From Kryptolebias marmoratus (Eukaryota; Chordata; Actinopteri; Cyprinodontiformes; Rivulidae), in the NCBI RefSeq assembly GCF_001649575.2, contig NC_051453.1, positions 120,742 through 184,741 of the forward strand: a DNA stretch of 64,000 bases, in the 5' to 3' direction. Positions 11,521-23,800 of the stretch are shown here, one piece after another; within the stretch, counting starts at the first letter, position 1; every line of letters begins with the position of its first letter. The translations under genes and the position numbers were made by a program. A model generated the notes under the pieces. That model was given only the letters and a program-made list of their open reading frames with translations. It was not told the DNA's origin and ran no database searches.

Positions 11521-14500
11521 ATCGCCTGCCTTTTTGGGTGATAACCTGAACTGACCTTAGCAGGTAAAGTCTCAGGTTTCATATTAGTCATTGGTTTTTC
11601 CCCTCACCCACCTCTGACACTTCTTCGGCTCCTCCACCTCTCTGTCCTCTTTTTGTTTCAGTCCCGTTGAATTCGGGGATTAATCTATTCCCCTCCATCC
11701 TGTGTGAAACCCAGGTGAGCTGTACGTGCCGCCCTGCAGGTCTCTGCCCGCAAACCAGTGCTCATATTTATACTGGGAGAGATAAAGTTAACATCCCAAT
11801 CCTCTTAGTGAGGACTTTGTCTTTTCAGTGAAACGCTCTCTGATCCCATCCCTCCCGCAGAACCACATTTATTCCAGAAAGCGTGGAAGAGTGTTTTGTA
11901 GGAGCGGCGAGGCAGCGGGGTGGCTCGAGCTGCGTATGTGTGTCAGGACAGGAAAAGGAAACTGATCCTCTTAGCAGCCTGGAATTGGCCCACTCTCAGG
12001 AAAGTGTCACTTGAGTTGGTCAACCTGAGAGCACCAGGCGAGACGGTCTCCTCTTCCCCTCCTCCTCTTCATATGTCCGGGTTGCTGAGGACTATTTACC
12101 TTAAAGGGACAGTGAGGTGCTTTTATGAGTAGTCAGTATTTTACCTGGAGCGTACGGCATTCAGAGTGAAAACTTTAATAAAAGCGTCAAGCTCAGAGCT
12201 ACTCAGAACCCATCTAAAATCAACAAATGAGGACTTTTTACCTGATTCAGGATCTCAGGAGCTCAGATCCCTCTGATCGTTGTGTGCTGCAGGTTAGACA
12301 CTGGCTGCTCACAACTAATCCACACAACTCTACATCATAAAAACTGAACGATCCATTTAAGGCAGATGGTTAATGTGAACAAATGAGTCTGGTCTAATTT
12401 AGTAGGTTTATTTCTGCTGTAACTGGCTTTTAGAGATCCACCCGAGGCCTTTTTCCTACAACAAAGCTTAACATCTGGCAGAAACGTCACCAGAATCACA
12501 TTTTAACACATTTCTCCAACATTCAGCTTCCCTCTTTTATACTTAAAACAATAATAACAGTAAGCTGACTCATTTTTGACGTTTCCTCCTCCTGAGCTCG
12601 GCACATTCTTCCTCTTGTCTTTTTTTTGGTGTCTCCAGATGTTCTTCTAACCACGTCAAGCAGAGGATGACAGCAAACCGTCAATTTATTGAAAACAGAC
12701 CCAACAGGCAGAGTTTATTCGTGTAGAGCAGCCCCCGTTACAACAATCAATAAAGAATGCCTCATTTTAAAAGCATTTAACAGACGTCAATAAAAGCTCC
12801 ACTGCTGCCTTTCAGGAAAACAGTGGCATTGTGTTACAGCTGTAAAACCTGAACCATAAAACTCAAAAAGAAAACTCTGAATTTCTGGTGAATTTGTTGG
12901 TTTTGTTGTTTATAGTTTCTTCCATGTGTTCTTTTGCAATCGCACCACTTCTGTTTGCTTTGTGCTGTTTTAGCCGTTCGTACAGCTAAACGTTCGGCTC
13001 ATTCAGGAGACGGATGCCGGGACTTTTGACTTGTTGTAACTTTTATTCTTTTCAAAATATTTAGCTTTATTTAAAATCAAAGTCTCCATAGAAACACCTA
13101 GAGATCTCCTCAGTTTCTTCAAAAACACCGGTCTCTTTGAAATCTGCTCCAGCATATTGCTCTATTTATGCTTTTTTATGCTAATTTCAGCTTTTAGCTA
13201 TGTTTCTTCTCGTTTGAGCTTTCAGCTCTACTCCTGCTCCTTTTAGCTATTAGCTATTGTTTTGCTAATTTAGCATTTCATTGTTCTGCTTGTTCTACCT
13301 TGTGTTTTGTTATTTAAAACTGGCGTTCTGCTGATTTTAGCTGGTGTACGTCTCATTTAACGTGCTTTCTCCTTCTAACTTCTGTTCTGCTTGTTTTGTT
13401 TTCAGCATCTTCAACAAATTTCAGCAAAGTCATTCAGCTCTGATGCTGCACTTTTGCAGAAAATGCACATTTTTCTGATTTAAAGTTTTTCCAAACAAAC
13501 ACACCGAAGAGAAATAAGTTGTGTCTGCTTGTTGCTTGTAAAATGGCACACAGACACAAAAACTCTCACAGATACAGATACAGTTATTCCAACAACACAG
13601 GGCTGAAAGTTTCTGGAAAATGATTCAGCTGTCGGTCCCGACCTCAGAACAGCCAAATTAATGGGGTCTGAGGACGGTGGTTAACAAAGGCAGATGTCTG
13701 CCACCCAAGTTGGCATCCTCCTCACGGTAACATCCCTTCTTCTTTGCTCTGCTGAAGCTAAAAACATTAAGCGGTAATGTTAGACGTCAGCTCTGATTAT
13801 GATGAAAGTAACAGATTACCAGCATCCACCAATTATCTCTTACATTTTTCTGAGTTTACAAGATTTTCATCACGCTGCGCAGTCCTGTGATGTGAAGACC
13901 CCAGAACAACCCAGACACCGCTGCAGAAATGATCCAGGCTTTATTAGTTCGTCTTGTTCCCTCCATGACGGACGAGGCCTGTCTTCGCTGTCAGCACTCC
14001 AGCTGAGTTAAGGAGCAACATATGATTTTCCTCAACATGATGCTGGCAGCACGGATTATTTATGCTTTTTGCCTGCAAGCCACAGTCAACATCGTTAAAA
14101 AAAAAATTACATGTTAATCATTTTGCTGATGGGAAAGTGAACCATGTGCGTGAAGTGGCTGAGCTGCACAATAAAAAACCGGCGACACAAAGCAGACAAT
14201 CTTCAAATATTTGGGCTGCCCTGAGAGGATGTTTATGAGGTTGGAAGAGATTTCTCATTTGATAAGAAGGAGCTTCGTTTGGCTGCTTAAAGAAATCAAA
14301 TCAATCTCACTCCAGCTCCGCCACTAGAATCTGCTGAATTCCAGAAGAAGCTGGGATCTGATTCGCCTCTAATGAACGGTTTATTGCCCAAAAAAAAGGG
14401 GAAGATTTGATGGATTTTAGTGGCTTTTGCTGTTTTCTATTTGAATTAGTCGCTTTTACGATGTTAGACATTTTTGGAACTGGATTTGTTTGTTTGTTTG

Positions 14501-16660
14501 TTTACTCGGATCTTGTTTTTCACAACACTGACCATCGTGTCCGCAAGTTAGAATAACTATTGTTTACAAAAATCCCCTCTAACAACTTATTGTCACATAA
14601 TGTCAGTACTTAATTAAAGCAATTAATTGCAGGTGAATATTTTTTTAAGAAGCAGTGTTGATTTGTGTCAAGAGTACAATTTCTCTTTCTTATGATTATG
14701 CTTATTTTAAGCAAATTTTCATGTTAAAATTCCAATAAATTGAATATAAAACTATAAATGAATTGGATTAACTGAACTATATTTTATTGGATTGTCCAGA
14801 ATTGGGCTGTATTGATTTGGAGATGACTGGCTTTAACTCAAACGTGTTTATTTTAAATAAGTTGCACTGAAATGAGCAGTAATTAGATTAAATTTGACAG
14901 TCTTTAATAAGACAGCAAATGAGCAAAAGCTGTTCAGATGAGAATATAAACGTCTTCAAGTATCAAAAATAAAGTCCAGATGTTTTCTGCTGGGATGGTT
15001 GCAGTTTTTACTTTTGTGAAATATAATTATGACATTTTATTAACATATCAATACATAAATGAGTTTAATTCCTCTGCATGCATGTGTAGCCTGTAGAGCA
15101 GCTCTAACTCACTGTGATGCATAACAAAACTATAAAATTATAAAATAGCTGCTTTTATGAACTAACCATGCAGGTCGTGATGTGGTCAGCTGCTCATATG
15201 TGAAGGAAACACATGAAGACAGAAGAACATTTGCAGGTTAAGAGGGAAATTAAAAACCTTTTGTTCCTAAAAATGTAAAAAGTGCACCGTGCCAGGGTTA
15301 TTAGGTTCATCACACTCAAACTTTATGTTCCAGTTTTTGATTTACGGCCTTACATTGTAAAACAAAAATGTTGATGAAAACAGAAACAGAAAGGGAAAAT
15401 AACAAAGAGTGATTGTTACGGAGCGCAGAAGTGGAGACGACGGAGGAGACAGACCTACAAAACTGAGACAAGATTATTGAGTAAATCCAAAGCTGAAACA
15501 AATAGGTTTTGAAATGAGTCGTGCAAGTTTGTGCCAGCAGTTATCTGATTGTATTTTCTCTCTTTTATTATACCCAAAGTGTCCTGAGGCAGTCTGGGTA
15601 TATTTTAGTCTATTCTGAGTCCGGAATCCTGGAATTAAAGGAGCTTTTTGGATCTCCTGATCTGCTTACATTACCACATATCTATTTTCTGCATCTCACA
15701 GTATCTAATAAATCAAACTGTCATGAAGCTTAGACAGGATAAATCATTGCCTGAACACTGATCTACCAGCTAGTTTCACTACAGAAAAGCAAAAACAACA
15801 AATTTCAGTTAATTTGGTTACAAAACAAATGAGAAGCAGACAGTTTGTTCAATGAGCAAAAGGGTCTTTTTGCAGAATTAGTTTAAACCCCACAGGGGGT
15901 TTTGATAAATCACACCCTGCACAGAAGGGCAGACAATAAACAAGGCAAAAGTTCGCTAAAATATTTAGGACACACAAAAAAAGCAGAAACATGTCTTAGC
16001 TGGAGACATTTTCTTACTGTTCTTGAGATGTTTCCTTTCCCCCTGCTTGCTTTTCATAATGCTAGTCTCAACATATTTCTGCCTCTATGGTGGAAATCAC
16101 ACAATGGCCGATACTGATTGCTTTATTTTTCCAGCGTGTGCCCCCCTCCCGTGTTTGTTATTGCAGAACGGGAGGATATGCCGGACGGGGGTGGGATGAT
16201 GCTGAGGCTGCACAATCTGATCATTTTCTGTGTAATAATTTCAAATCCTGTTGGGGGGGGGGGCAGTGATGGTGTGGAAGGTGCAGGGGGTCTCCTCGGG
16301 ACACGTGGAAGGTAAGGGGCGCTGCAGTCTGTGCAGTTTGACCAAGCCCAGATGATTTTCCACGAAGCTTTTTCTTTATTAGGTTAATACTGAGTCTACT
16401 ACACACCTGTCTGCTTGGAGGAGGAGGGGGGTCCCACTAATGGCATTTAAACACACAGCTCTGATGCCAGCAGGGTCCAGAAACCTTCTGGTGCAGCTTT
16501 TCCACTTCATCTTCTTGAAATCTAGCTCTAATCTGTAAAATTAAAAATAATGTTCATATATGTTTCAATGAGTATCACTTCCTAATGAAGGCTCCTTTAT
16601 AAATTGTTTGTTAATGCTTTAATTTGGACCACTTCCTGCTGTGAGTGTCTTTTTCCTGCC
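11521..16660. other. Intergenic sequence upstream of igfbp3, no gene seen
   Basis: About 5 kb with no supported exon. Short open frames (60-71 codons) carry no domain. It contains a degenerate 'agcttttagcta' cluster (13160-13290) and a G run at about 16252-16263. Confidence 0.45.
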
Positions 16661-16663
16661 CTC

Positions 16664-16972
16664 TCAAACCCCATCCTGAGCCTGGTTCTGGTTCTGGTTC
16701 TGCTGGAGGTTTCTTCCTGTTAAAAAGGAGTCTTCCTTTCCACTGTCTCCTCCCTGCTGCTCAGAATGGAGGATCTTGGCAAAGTGAAGATTCAACACAA
16801 TCTGCTGGTTTTAATGTATTTAATTGTAATTAGATTACATTGACTGTAATAGGATTTAATTTGGATCTTAATTGGATTTATAATTTGGACTTGTTTTTTT
16901 CTTTTGGACAGTGCCCTGAGATGACTTCTGTTGTGAATTGGTGCTTTATAAATAAAATTATTGAACTGCTTG
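16664..16972 (+). repeat. Dispersed teleost repeat, copy 1
   Basis: Contains the block 'ggtttcttcctgttaaaaag', then 'tgccctgagatgacttctgt' and a terminal 'tataaataaa'. A second copy at 53955-54495 shares these words in the same order. From memory this is a very common fish interspersed repeat; no class is assigned. Confidence 0.6.
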
Positions 16973-17331
16973 TCATTTTACATCTAAAGACAGGGAAACA
17001 AATATTGCCAAATAGTGACACTGCTTATGAGCACTGTTTTATAAATGATACCTCCTGCTTTATAAAGTGTTTACAAACTCATGAATGAACTATTTATGAA
17101 GCATTAATAAATCCTTTATTTGATTAGGAAGTCGTAACTGAATGTATCCAAACTTCCCTTACATGCCTTTGTGTTACAAGATGGCATTTTTTGACTGATT
17201 TCTCCTGAGGGGATCTTGTGAGCCCAGCAGCTGAGTGTGAGGCTGGACGCAGAGGTCCCTCATGTTGGGGCTCTCCGCTTACATTATTCATACGGAGGAG
17301 GGTGTGACTTGTTGGTTCTTTTTTCCGCCTG

Positions 17332-17338
17332 TATAAAA
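17332..17338 (+). promoter_or_regulatory. igfbp3: TATA box of igfbp3
   Basis: TATAAAA lies 127 bp upstream of the start codon, just before a GC-rich first exon. Transcription would be expected to start about 25-30 bp downstream (near 17362), giving a 5' UTR of roughly 100 nt. Mammalian IGFBP3 promoters also have a TATA box. Confidence 0.7.
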
Positions 17339-17464
17339 CGAGAAGTTCGCGCAAAAGAAAATACAGATGGAGAAAGCTAGCCGGCTCGCTGTGTCACAGA
17401 GAGTCCCCTTGAGCCCGCGTGACAACTCCCATACTGTCCCTCTGTGAGCAGCCGAACCACCGCC

Positions 17465-17828
17465 ATGCCCGCTCTCTGCGCGCTTTGTCTCGCCGTCGCG
17501 CTGGCTGCGGTCGCCCGCCTCGCCGGCTCCGTGGGGCCGGTGGTCCGATGCGAGCCGTGCGACGCAGGCGCGCTGCTCCAGTGCAAGCCGCTGCCGAAGG
17601 ACTGCGCGGAGATGGTGAGGGAGCCCGGCTGCGGCTGCTGCATGACGTGCGCCCTCGGCGAGGGGCAGGCGTGCGGAGTGTACACGGCGCGCTGCGGCTC
17701 CAACCTGACCTGCAGGCACCAGCCCGGGGAGAGCCGGCCCCTGCAGGCTCTGCTGGAGGGGCGAGGGGTGTGCACCAGCGCCGCGTCCAAAAAGCTCCAC
17801 AGCATTCTCATCCCGGCGCAGAAACCAG
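17465..17828 (+). CDS. igfbp3: igfbp3 exon 1: signal peptide and N-terminal IGF-binding domain
   Basis: Starts at ATG 17465 in a favourable context (accgccATG); an upstream in-frame GTG is not needed. It codes for residues 1-121 plus the first base of codon 122 and ends at AG|GTAGAA. All 12 N-domain cysteines and one N-glycosylation sequon (NLT, N80) lie here. The exon is strongly GC-rich, unlike the rest of the locus. Confidence 0.95.
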
Positions 17829-20800
17829 GTAGAAAGTGGCGATTTTCATGTATGCTTTGCGTGTGTGCGTGTCTGTTTGGGTGCTTTTTTGACAGACGCC
17901 CTCTCAGTGAGTTGCTGCTCTTTGCCGACCGAGTCTGGGAAGCGTAATGCTGATAGTGAGAATAAACGGCTCTTTTTAGGGTGAAAGAAACTCGCAAAGC
18001 TTAAAATACCTCAAATACAAGCTGAAAAGTTCAAGTTGTTGGTTTTATTCGGGAAACCTATTGAGCTCGTGAAATGTGGATTGGATAAAACTCACTGTGG
18101 GTTGGAGGATTGGCGCTCTCCATGTGCGCGCAGCGCTGGAACACTGTGCGTAAAATGCTAAATTGGATGGTTAGGTTTGCTTAGAATAAGGAAAACGCAG
18201 CTTCTTCTTTAAAAAGTAGCATGTCTCCTTCAATGCTTGAGACGTAAGAGGTGCTATATTGAAAGTGTAAGTGTTCAGTGTTTATTTGAGACCCAGCGCA
18301 GACCGTGATGTCCCTGTCCTCTGCTATGTCTTCATTTTCCTCCGTGAATTCTTGAGCACAGCTATGAAAATATGTGCTGCAGCTTCCCCCAGTCCAGGAT
18401 GTGGGCCAACACATCTCAGGTGTCTGGCAACTAGATGGAGGATGGGGGGTGGGGAGGTCATGTCTCTGGGTGCCCTATAAACAAGCAACACACACACACT
18501 AAGAAAGCACACAGACACACACAGCCTGTTATATCAACAAACTATATGCATGTCTGCACAATACTGAGCTGCATCTTGTGCATATTTAGTGTGAATGAAT
18601 TCATGCTCACACTGGTCAAACGGCACACATGTCACCTCGATGTGAATACACACAATTGTGTGTTTAGGAGCTGCTGACGCGAGGCATCCAGGTGCCTGTG
18701 TGTGTGTGTGTGTTTTTCCTACACAAACACACACTTGTAGACACATGTAGCTGTTATCTTTCACTCAGCCTGCTTTCTGTCTTGGCCTCTCCTCCCTTCC
18801 CAGATTATTTGCACGTGTTTGTCACCATTTGCAGCTTGAGGTTTGAGACAAAACAGACATTATTTATGTTGTGATCCGATCTGATATCTAGACATACTTA
18901 TTTCTAGCATCTCCACAGATGGAGATGGGAGGAAATAAGAAGATGGGATTGAACCAAAGCGCCCCTGCTGGTCCTGTTGGGTGGTTGCAGCTCAGTGGTT
19001 TCCACCCCCCATCCAGTTTCAGAGCAGCCTCTCCTCCCAGACATTAACAAGCTGTCTTAACCACAGTTAGTGCTGTTTACTCTTGTACCATTACACAAAC
19101 AAATTGCGTAATGTGTTTATCTAAAAGACCCTTAAATCCTTTAAAGATTATATAAATGTTTAATTTGACAAAAAGATGCTGAATATTACTGTCCTCAGCT
19201 CTGCAGTTTTATGGAGACCACTGGGTAGTTCAGGAGAAAAAAGCACAAAGAGGTTGTTTCAGGTTAAAGAGAAGCTTCTGATGTTTGTTGTTGACATCCA
19301 TGTTTCCAGTTCTGGTGACTGTGGAGCCCCACCACGTCACTAATTGATCAGGTGGCCACAGGCAAGGGGTGGATTGCCAGCCCGCCTGCCCACACAAGCT
19401 ACACCCCTACATGCCCGTCCACCGCCTTCACCACAGCTCACGCACACAAAATCTGCTTCCAGTTAACGGTTTAAAATTGTGTTAGGGTGTGTGCGACTCG
19501 TTGCATTTGTGTTCTCGTCGTTCTTTTCCGGTTATCTCCAGACCTGGTTTGACTGGTGGTGGGGTTGAAGCCCCTGGTCCTTTTTTACTTTTAAAGATTA
19601 TATATTTACTCCCCCATCATCCACTTTACCTGCCTTAACGTTCTTCTCCACGCACACACAGTCTAGCATATACTTAACATTTTTCCACTCCATGTTCTTG
19701 AAAACCCTTGTTTACTCTCCGTTCCTCCTCTATCTTTTGGTCTGCATTCTGTAGAAATTTGTGGATATGTAATTGTCATGTTTCTGTTTATTACTAGCCT
19801 TCATCTCCGGCTCCAAAAAGCCCACAAGGCAATGACCTAAGCTTATTTTGTCCATTTCAGACAAGACTCTATCGCACTGTCAAGATTTCTCTGTCGGATT
19901 GAGGGAAAGTCCAGCAGAACATTCATTATTCTGTCTTTCTGTAATTTGTAAAAGTTACCTGTTGATTAAGATAAATGGTCAAACATAATCTAGTCCAGAT
20001 TCAACTACAAATGGAATGTTGTGTAAAATGTAAATGAAAACAAAATGGAATGATTTGCAAAAGTCATAAACCCATATTGTATTCACAATGAACACAATTA
20101 AAACATCAAATATTTAATCTAAGAAACTGTACCATAAAAAAATATAATTTTGAATTTTATGGCATCAACAACTCAGAAAAGTTGGGACGGGGCCATGTTT
20201 CCTGCTGTGGAACATCCCTCTTATTTAAACATCTAGGGACTGAGGAGACCAGCTGCTGGAGGTTTTGGAGGGAATGTTGTTTTATTCTTGTCTTCTTCTT
20301 TGCCTGATAGAGCTTTAAGCAGCATTTGTGGCCAGCACAGTGAACTGTGTTTACAGACAATGATCTGTGGAAGTGTTCCTGAGCAGAACCAGAAGATTAC
20401 CAACAACATTCAGATTATGAACTGTAGATGATGGAATAATGAAGGTCTTCCCAGATTTCCGTTAAGGAACATTATTCTGATATTGTTCCACTATTTTTAG
20501 ATCCAGTTTCTCTCAGACTGATGAACCTCTGCCCATCTTTACTTCTGAGAGATTCAGCTTCTCTCTCCTCTTTTTATCCCCAGTCCTCTTACTGACCTGT
20601 TAACAATTAACCTAATTCATTTCTAAATCCTCCTCCAGCTGTTTCTTATTCATATCACTTACTTTCAGCCTTTTGATGCCAGTCCCAACCTTTTTGAGAT
20701 GGGTAGCTGCCATAAAGTTAAAAAATTATTTTTCTTTGTTTAAACATTTGACATGTTTACTGTGTTCCCTTGTGAATTAAATGTGTTTATGGGATTTGCA

Positions 20801-23800
20801 AATGATTGTATTCTGTTTTTATTTACCTTTTACACATCTCATTTTTTTCAGAATTAGAATTGTAGTTTTTTTAAAAAACAGGTTTGTATTAAAATATGAA
20901 TTTGGTGTCAGTTGGTCCGTGGAACAGGTTTCCAATAATAACTTACTATTGTCCAAACAGAAAGTGCTGGAAATCAAGTGGAAGACTGTGCCAACGTGAC
21001 CCAGACGACGACGGTCGTGCCCCCCGTGGTGACCATGAAGAACGGGCACAGCCAGGGCTCGACGAACACTCGGCCTCCAATGAACAACAAACTGCTCCAG
21101 AAGGCCCAGAACAAAAAGACACAGAGCTACAAGGTGGAACCAGTGTCGAGAGGAGCCAACGTGGACATGCACAACTTCTCCCTGGAGAACAAGAGGGAGA
21201 CTGAGTATGTAAGTCACACCCAGAGGCAATGACAAACTGTGATACTGGAAGGAAAAAAACAGACAGATGAGGGATAAATATTTGCTCTGTGGTCTCTGCT
21301 GGGTTCTGCACAGTTTACTGAGTCACATGTTACAGAGTGATTCACACCTTCAACAAGCTACCTAGCTGTTTCATGCCTTTTTGAATGGAAATCTTTTTCC
21401 AAAATCAGCCCCCATTAAAGCATTTTATTCAGGAAATTGAGATAAGCCCTTTTTTCATTTGGCTGTCTATGCTTGGTTGAATAGATATTTGGAACAGTTT
21501 ACTGGCAGGCTGATAAGGCTGTTATTGTGTCAAAGATTAAGCCATCCAGGTCTGAGTAAACACAGTTGGTGCAGGTATGGCAGGATCGCTGCCTGAACCG
21601 AAGCCAAAATCCAGGATTTTCACAATTATTGTGTAATCGTACAGCTTAAGTATTTGAGATGAGGACTTCTGCTGCAGTTGTACACACATGTTATTTTCCA
21701 CAGTTTGATTGAATTGACTCACTGATCGACAATCCTTTGCCTTAATTTAGCCCAGAAAAGATGTTGAAAGTAGCGTGCACTGGGATGGTTTCCAGCGGAT
21801 TGAGAAGTCTCTGGGATGAGAGTCAGCTCCTATGAGGCTGAGGTTAGAGTTTTTAACTGAAAGAAGGTGGTATGTGCCCTCCATGACGGGGTCTTTCCCT
21901 CAAGAGGAGGAGTTCAAGTATGTGGGAGTCTTGATCACGAGTGATGGTAGGATGGAGCAGGAGGTAACAAGGGTACTGTTCTGGTCTGTTATTGTGAGGA
22001 AGGAACTGAGCTGAAAGGCAAAGCTCTTGATTTACTGGTTCAGCTGTTCCAACTCTCACCTATGGTCATGACTGAAAGAATGAGATCCTGGATGAACCTC
22101 CTCTGTAAGGTGGCTGGACTCAGTCTTAGACATAAAGTGAGAAGCTCCATCACTCAGGGTGAGCTCCGAGTCATCAACAGGACTCAGCTGAGGTGGTTGG
22201 GGCATCAGATTGGGATGCCTCCCTCTAAACGTGTTCCAGGTACTGGGAGGAGACTCTGGGGCAGACCCAAAACTTACTGGAGAGATTATATTTCCTCTCT
22301 GACCTGGGAACACCTTGGGATTCCCTAAGGAAGAGCTGGGGAGTGTGATGGGGAGAAGGGATGTCTGGGTTTCCCTCCTGGACCGGTTCCCTCTACAACC
22401 ACAGATAAGTGGAAGTCAAAATGGAAGATATTAAAAATTGGGCTTTGTTTCACCTGACATGTTCAGCCTATCTGTCATAGGTTAGAGCTTTTGGATAATC
22501 CTTGTATGAATGTATGAAAAGATCAGCTTTTTATTCTTCATTTATAAACCAAATTGCAAAACAGTTTATTTATTAACAAACAATGATATGTGGAGTATAG
22601 CACAGTAGTTATGGTACAGTTTCTGAGCCTTTATATTCTGTCGTGAAATCAGGTTGCATTTTTTAAACTATATCTGACTTATTGCATCGCTTTAAATTAC
22701 ATCAACTCTGCTCATTAAGATGAGCTATCCAGCCAAGCATTGAAGATAATGTGAAGGAAAGGTTGATGTTGTTGTGGGACATTTTATTTCTATTACTTTG
22801 TACACAACATCCAACCATCCATTTTATTTATTTGCTCAATCCTGTTCAGCCTCACAGGGAGCTGGTACCTGTCTCCGGTGGACATTGGGTGAGAAGCGGG
22901 GGACATCCTGGTCAGGTTGCCAGTCCATCACAGAGCCATAGAGTCAGAAATCAGATAAACAACCATCCATGCCCACACCTAGAGTCAATTTATGGTCACC
23001 AGCTAACATAAAATGCATGGTTTTAGGCTGTGGGAGGAAACTGTAGTACCTGGAGGAAACCCATGCAGGCAGGCGGAGAACATGCATGTTCCACACAGAA
23101 AGGCCCCAGATGGGAATCAAACCTGTGACCTTCTTCCTGGGAGGCAAAAATGCTGACCAACTGCTCCACTGTGCAGCCAACTCATTTAGCCAGAGATAAA
23201 ATTCAGGTCTATTAACTGAAAACCTTAACTGCCAGCAGGCAGCTCTTGCTATTAAATTGTATTTGACATTTTTTTACAAATGTATAACTACTAATGTTGG
23301 TTATGTGCAAAAAAGAATAATCAAAAAGTAAATAAAAACTGAAGATAAAGAGGTGAATCAGTTGCTGAGAGGCTAAAAGCTACTTTAAACCAGTTAGTGC
23401 TGAGCTGTCGAACTACACAATAATTAACCTAAAACAAAAGACCCTAACAGAAGTGAAGAGCTTTTTTAAAACCTACACGATGAGGATCACCTCTGACTGA
23501 AACCAAGCCAAATTTGTAGTCCTTTTGAACAAATTTCCAACCACTTATTTATTTGTTGAGCGGAGGAAAATGGAAAACATGGAGGCGGGTGGTCATGCAT
23601 TGACTGAAGAACATTGATCAACAGAAATGAGCCTCCTGGTGGCTTTAATTTCTGCAGCTGTGATTTGGTTTTGTTCAAATAAACGTTTTGGCTTTAATTA
23701 TATCTAAAATTATTGCACAACATGTCTAAAATGCAGTATATATGAATGAAAGGTGTTGTTTGGTAACAGGGTCCTCGTTACCTTTGAAGGAAGCTAAAAA

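Larger units (their letters stand above)
17829..20960 (+). other. igfbp3: igfbp3 intron 1
   Basis: Phase-1 intron with donor GTAGAA and acceptor 'tgtccaaacag'. Contains CA/TG runs near 18485-18525 and 18696-18713 and a MITE in its last 0.9 kb. No other gene is seen. Confidence 0.9.

Noticed and set aside
1..17000. Exons of the gene that flanks IGFBP3 in human (TNS3)
   Set aside because: No conserved exon was recognisable. The flanking genes lie far away in human and are probably outside this window.
17288..17997. Long antisense and alternative-frame open frames over igfbp3 exon 1
   Set aside because: They are shadows of a very GC-rich exon. The sense frame has the full cysteine pattern of the family.
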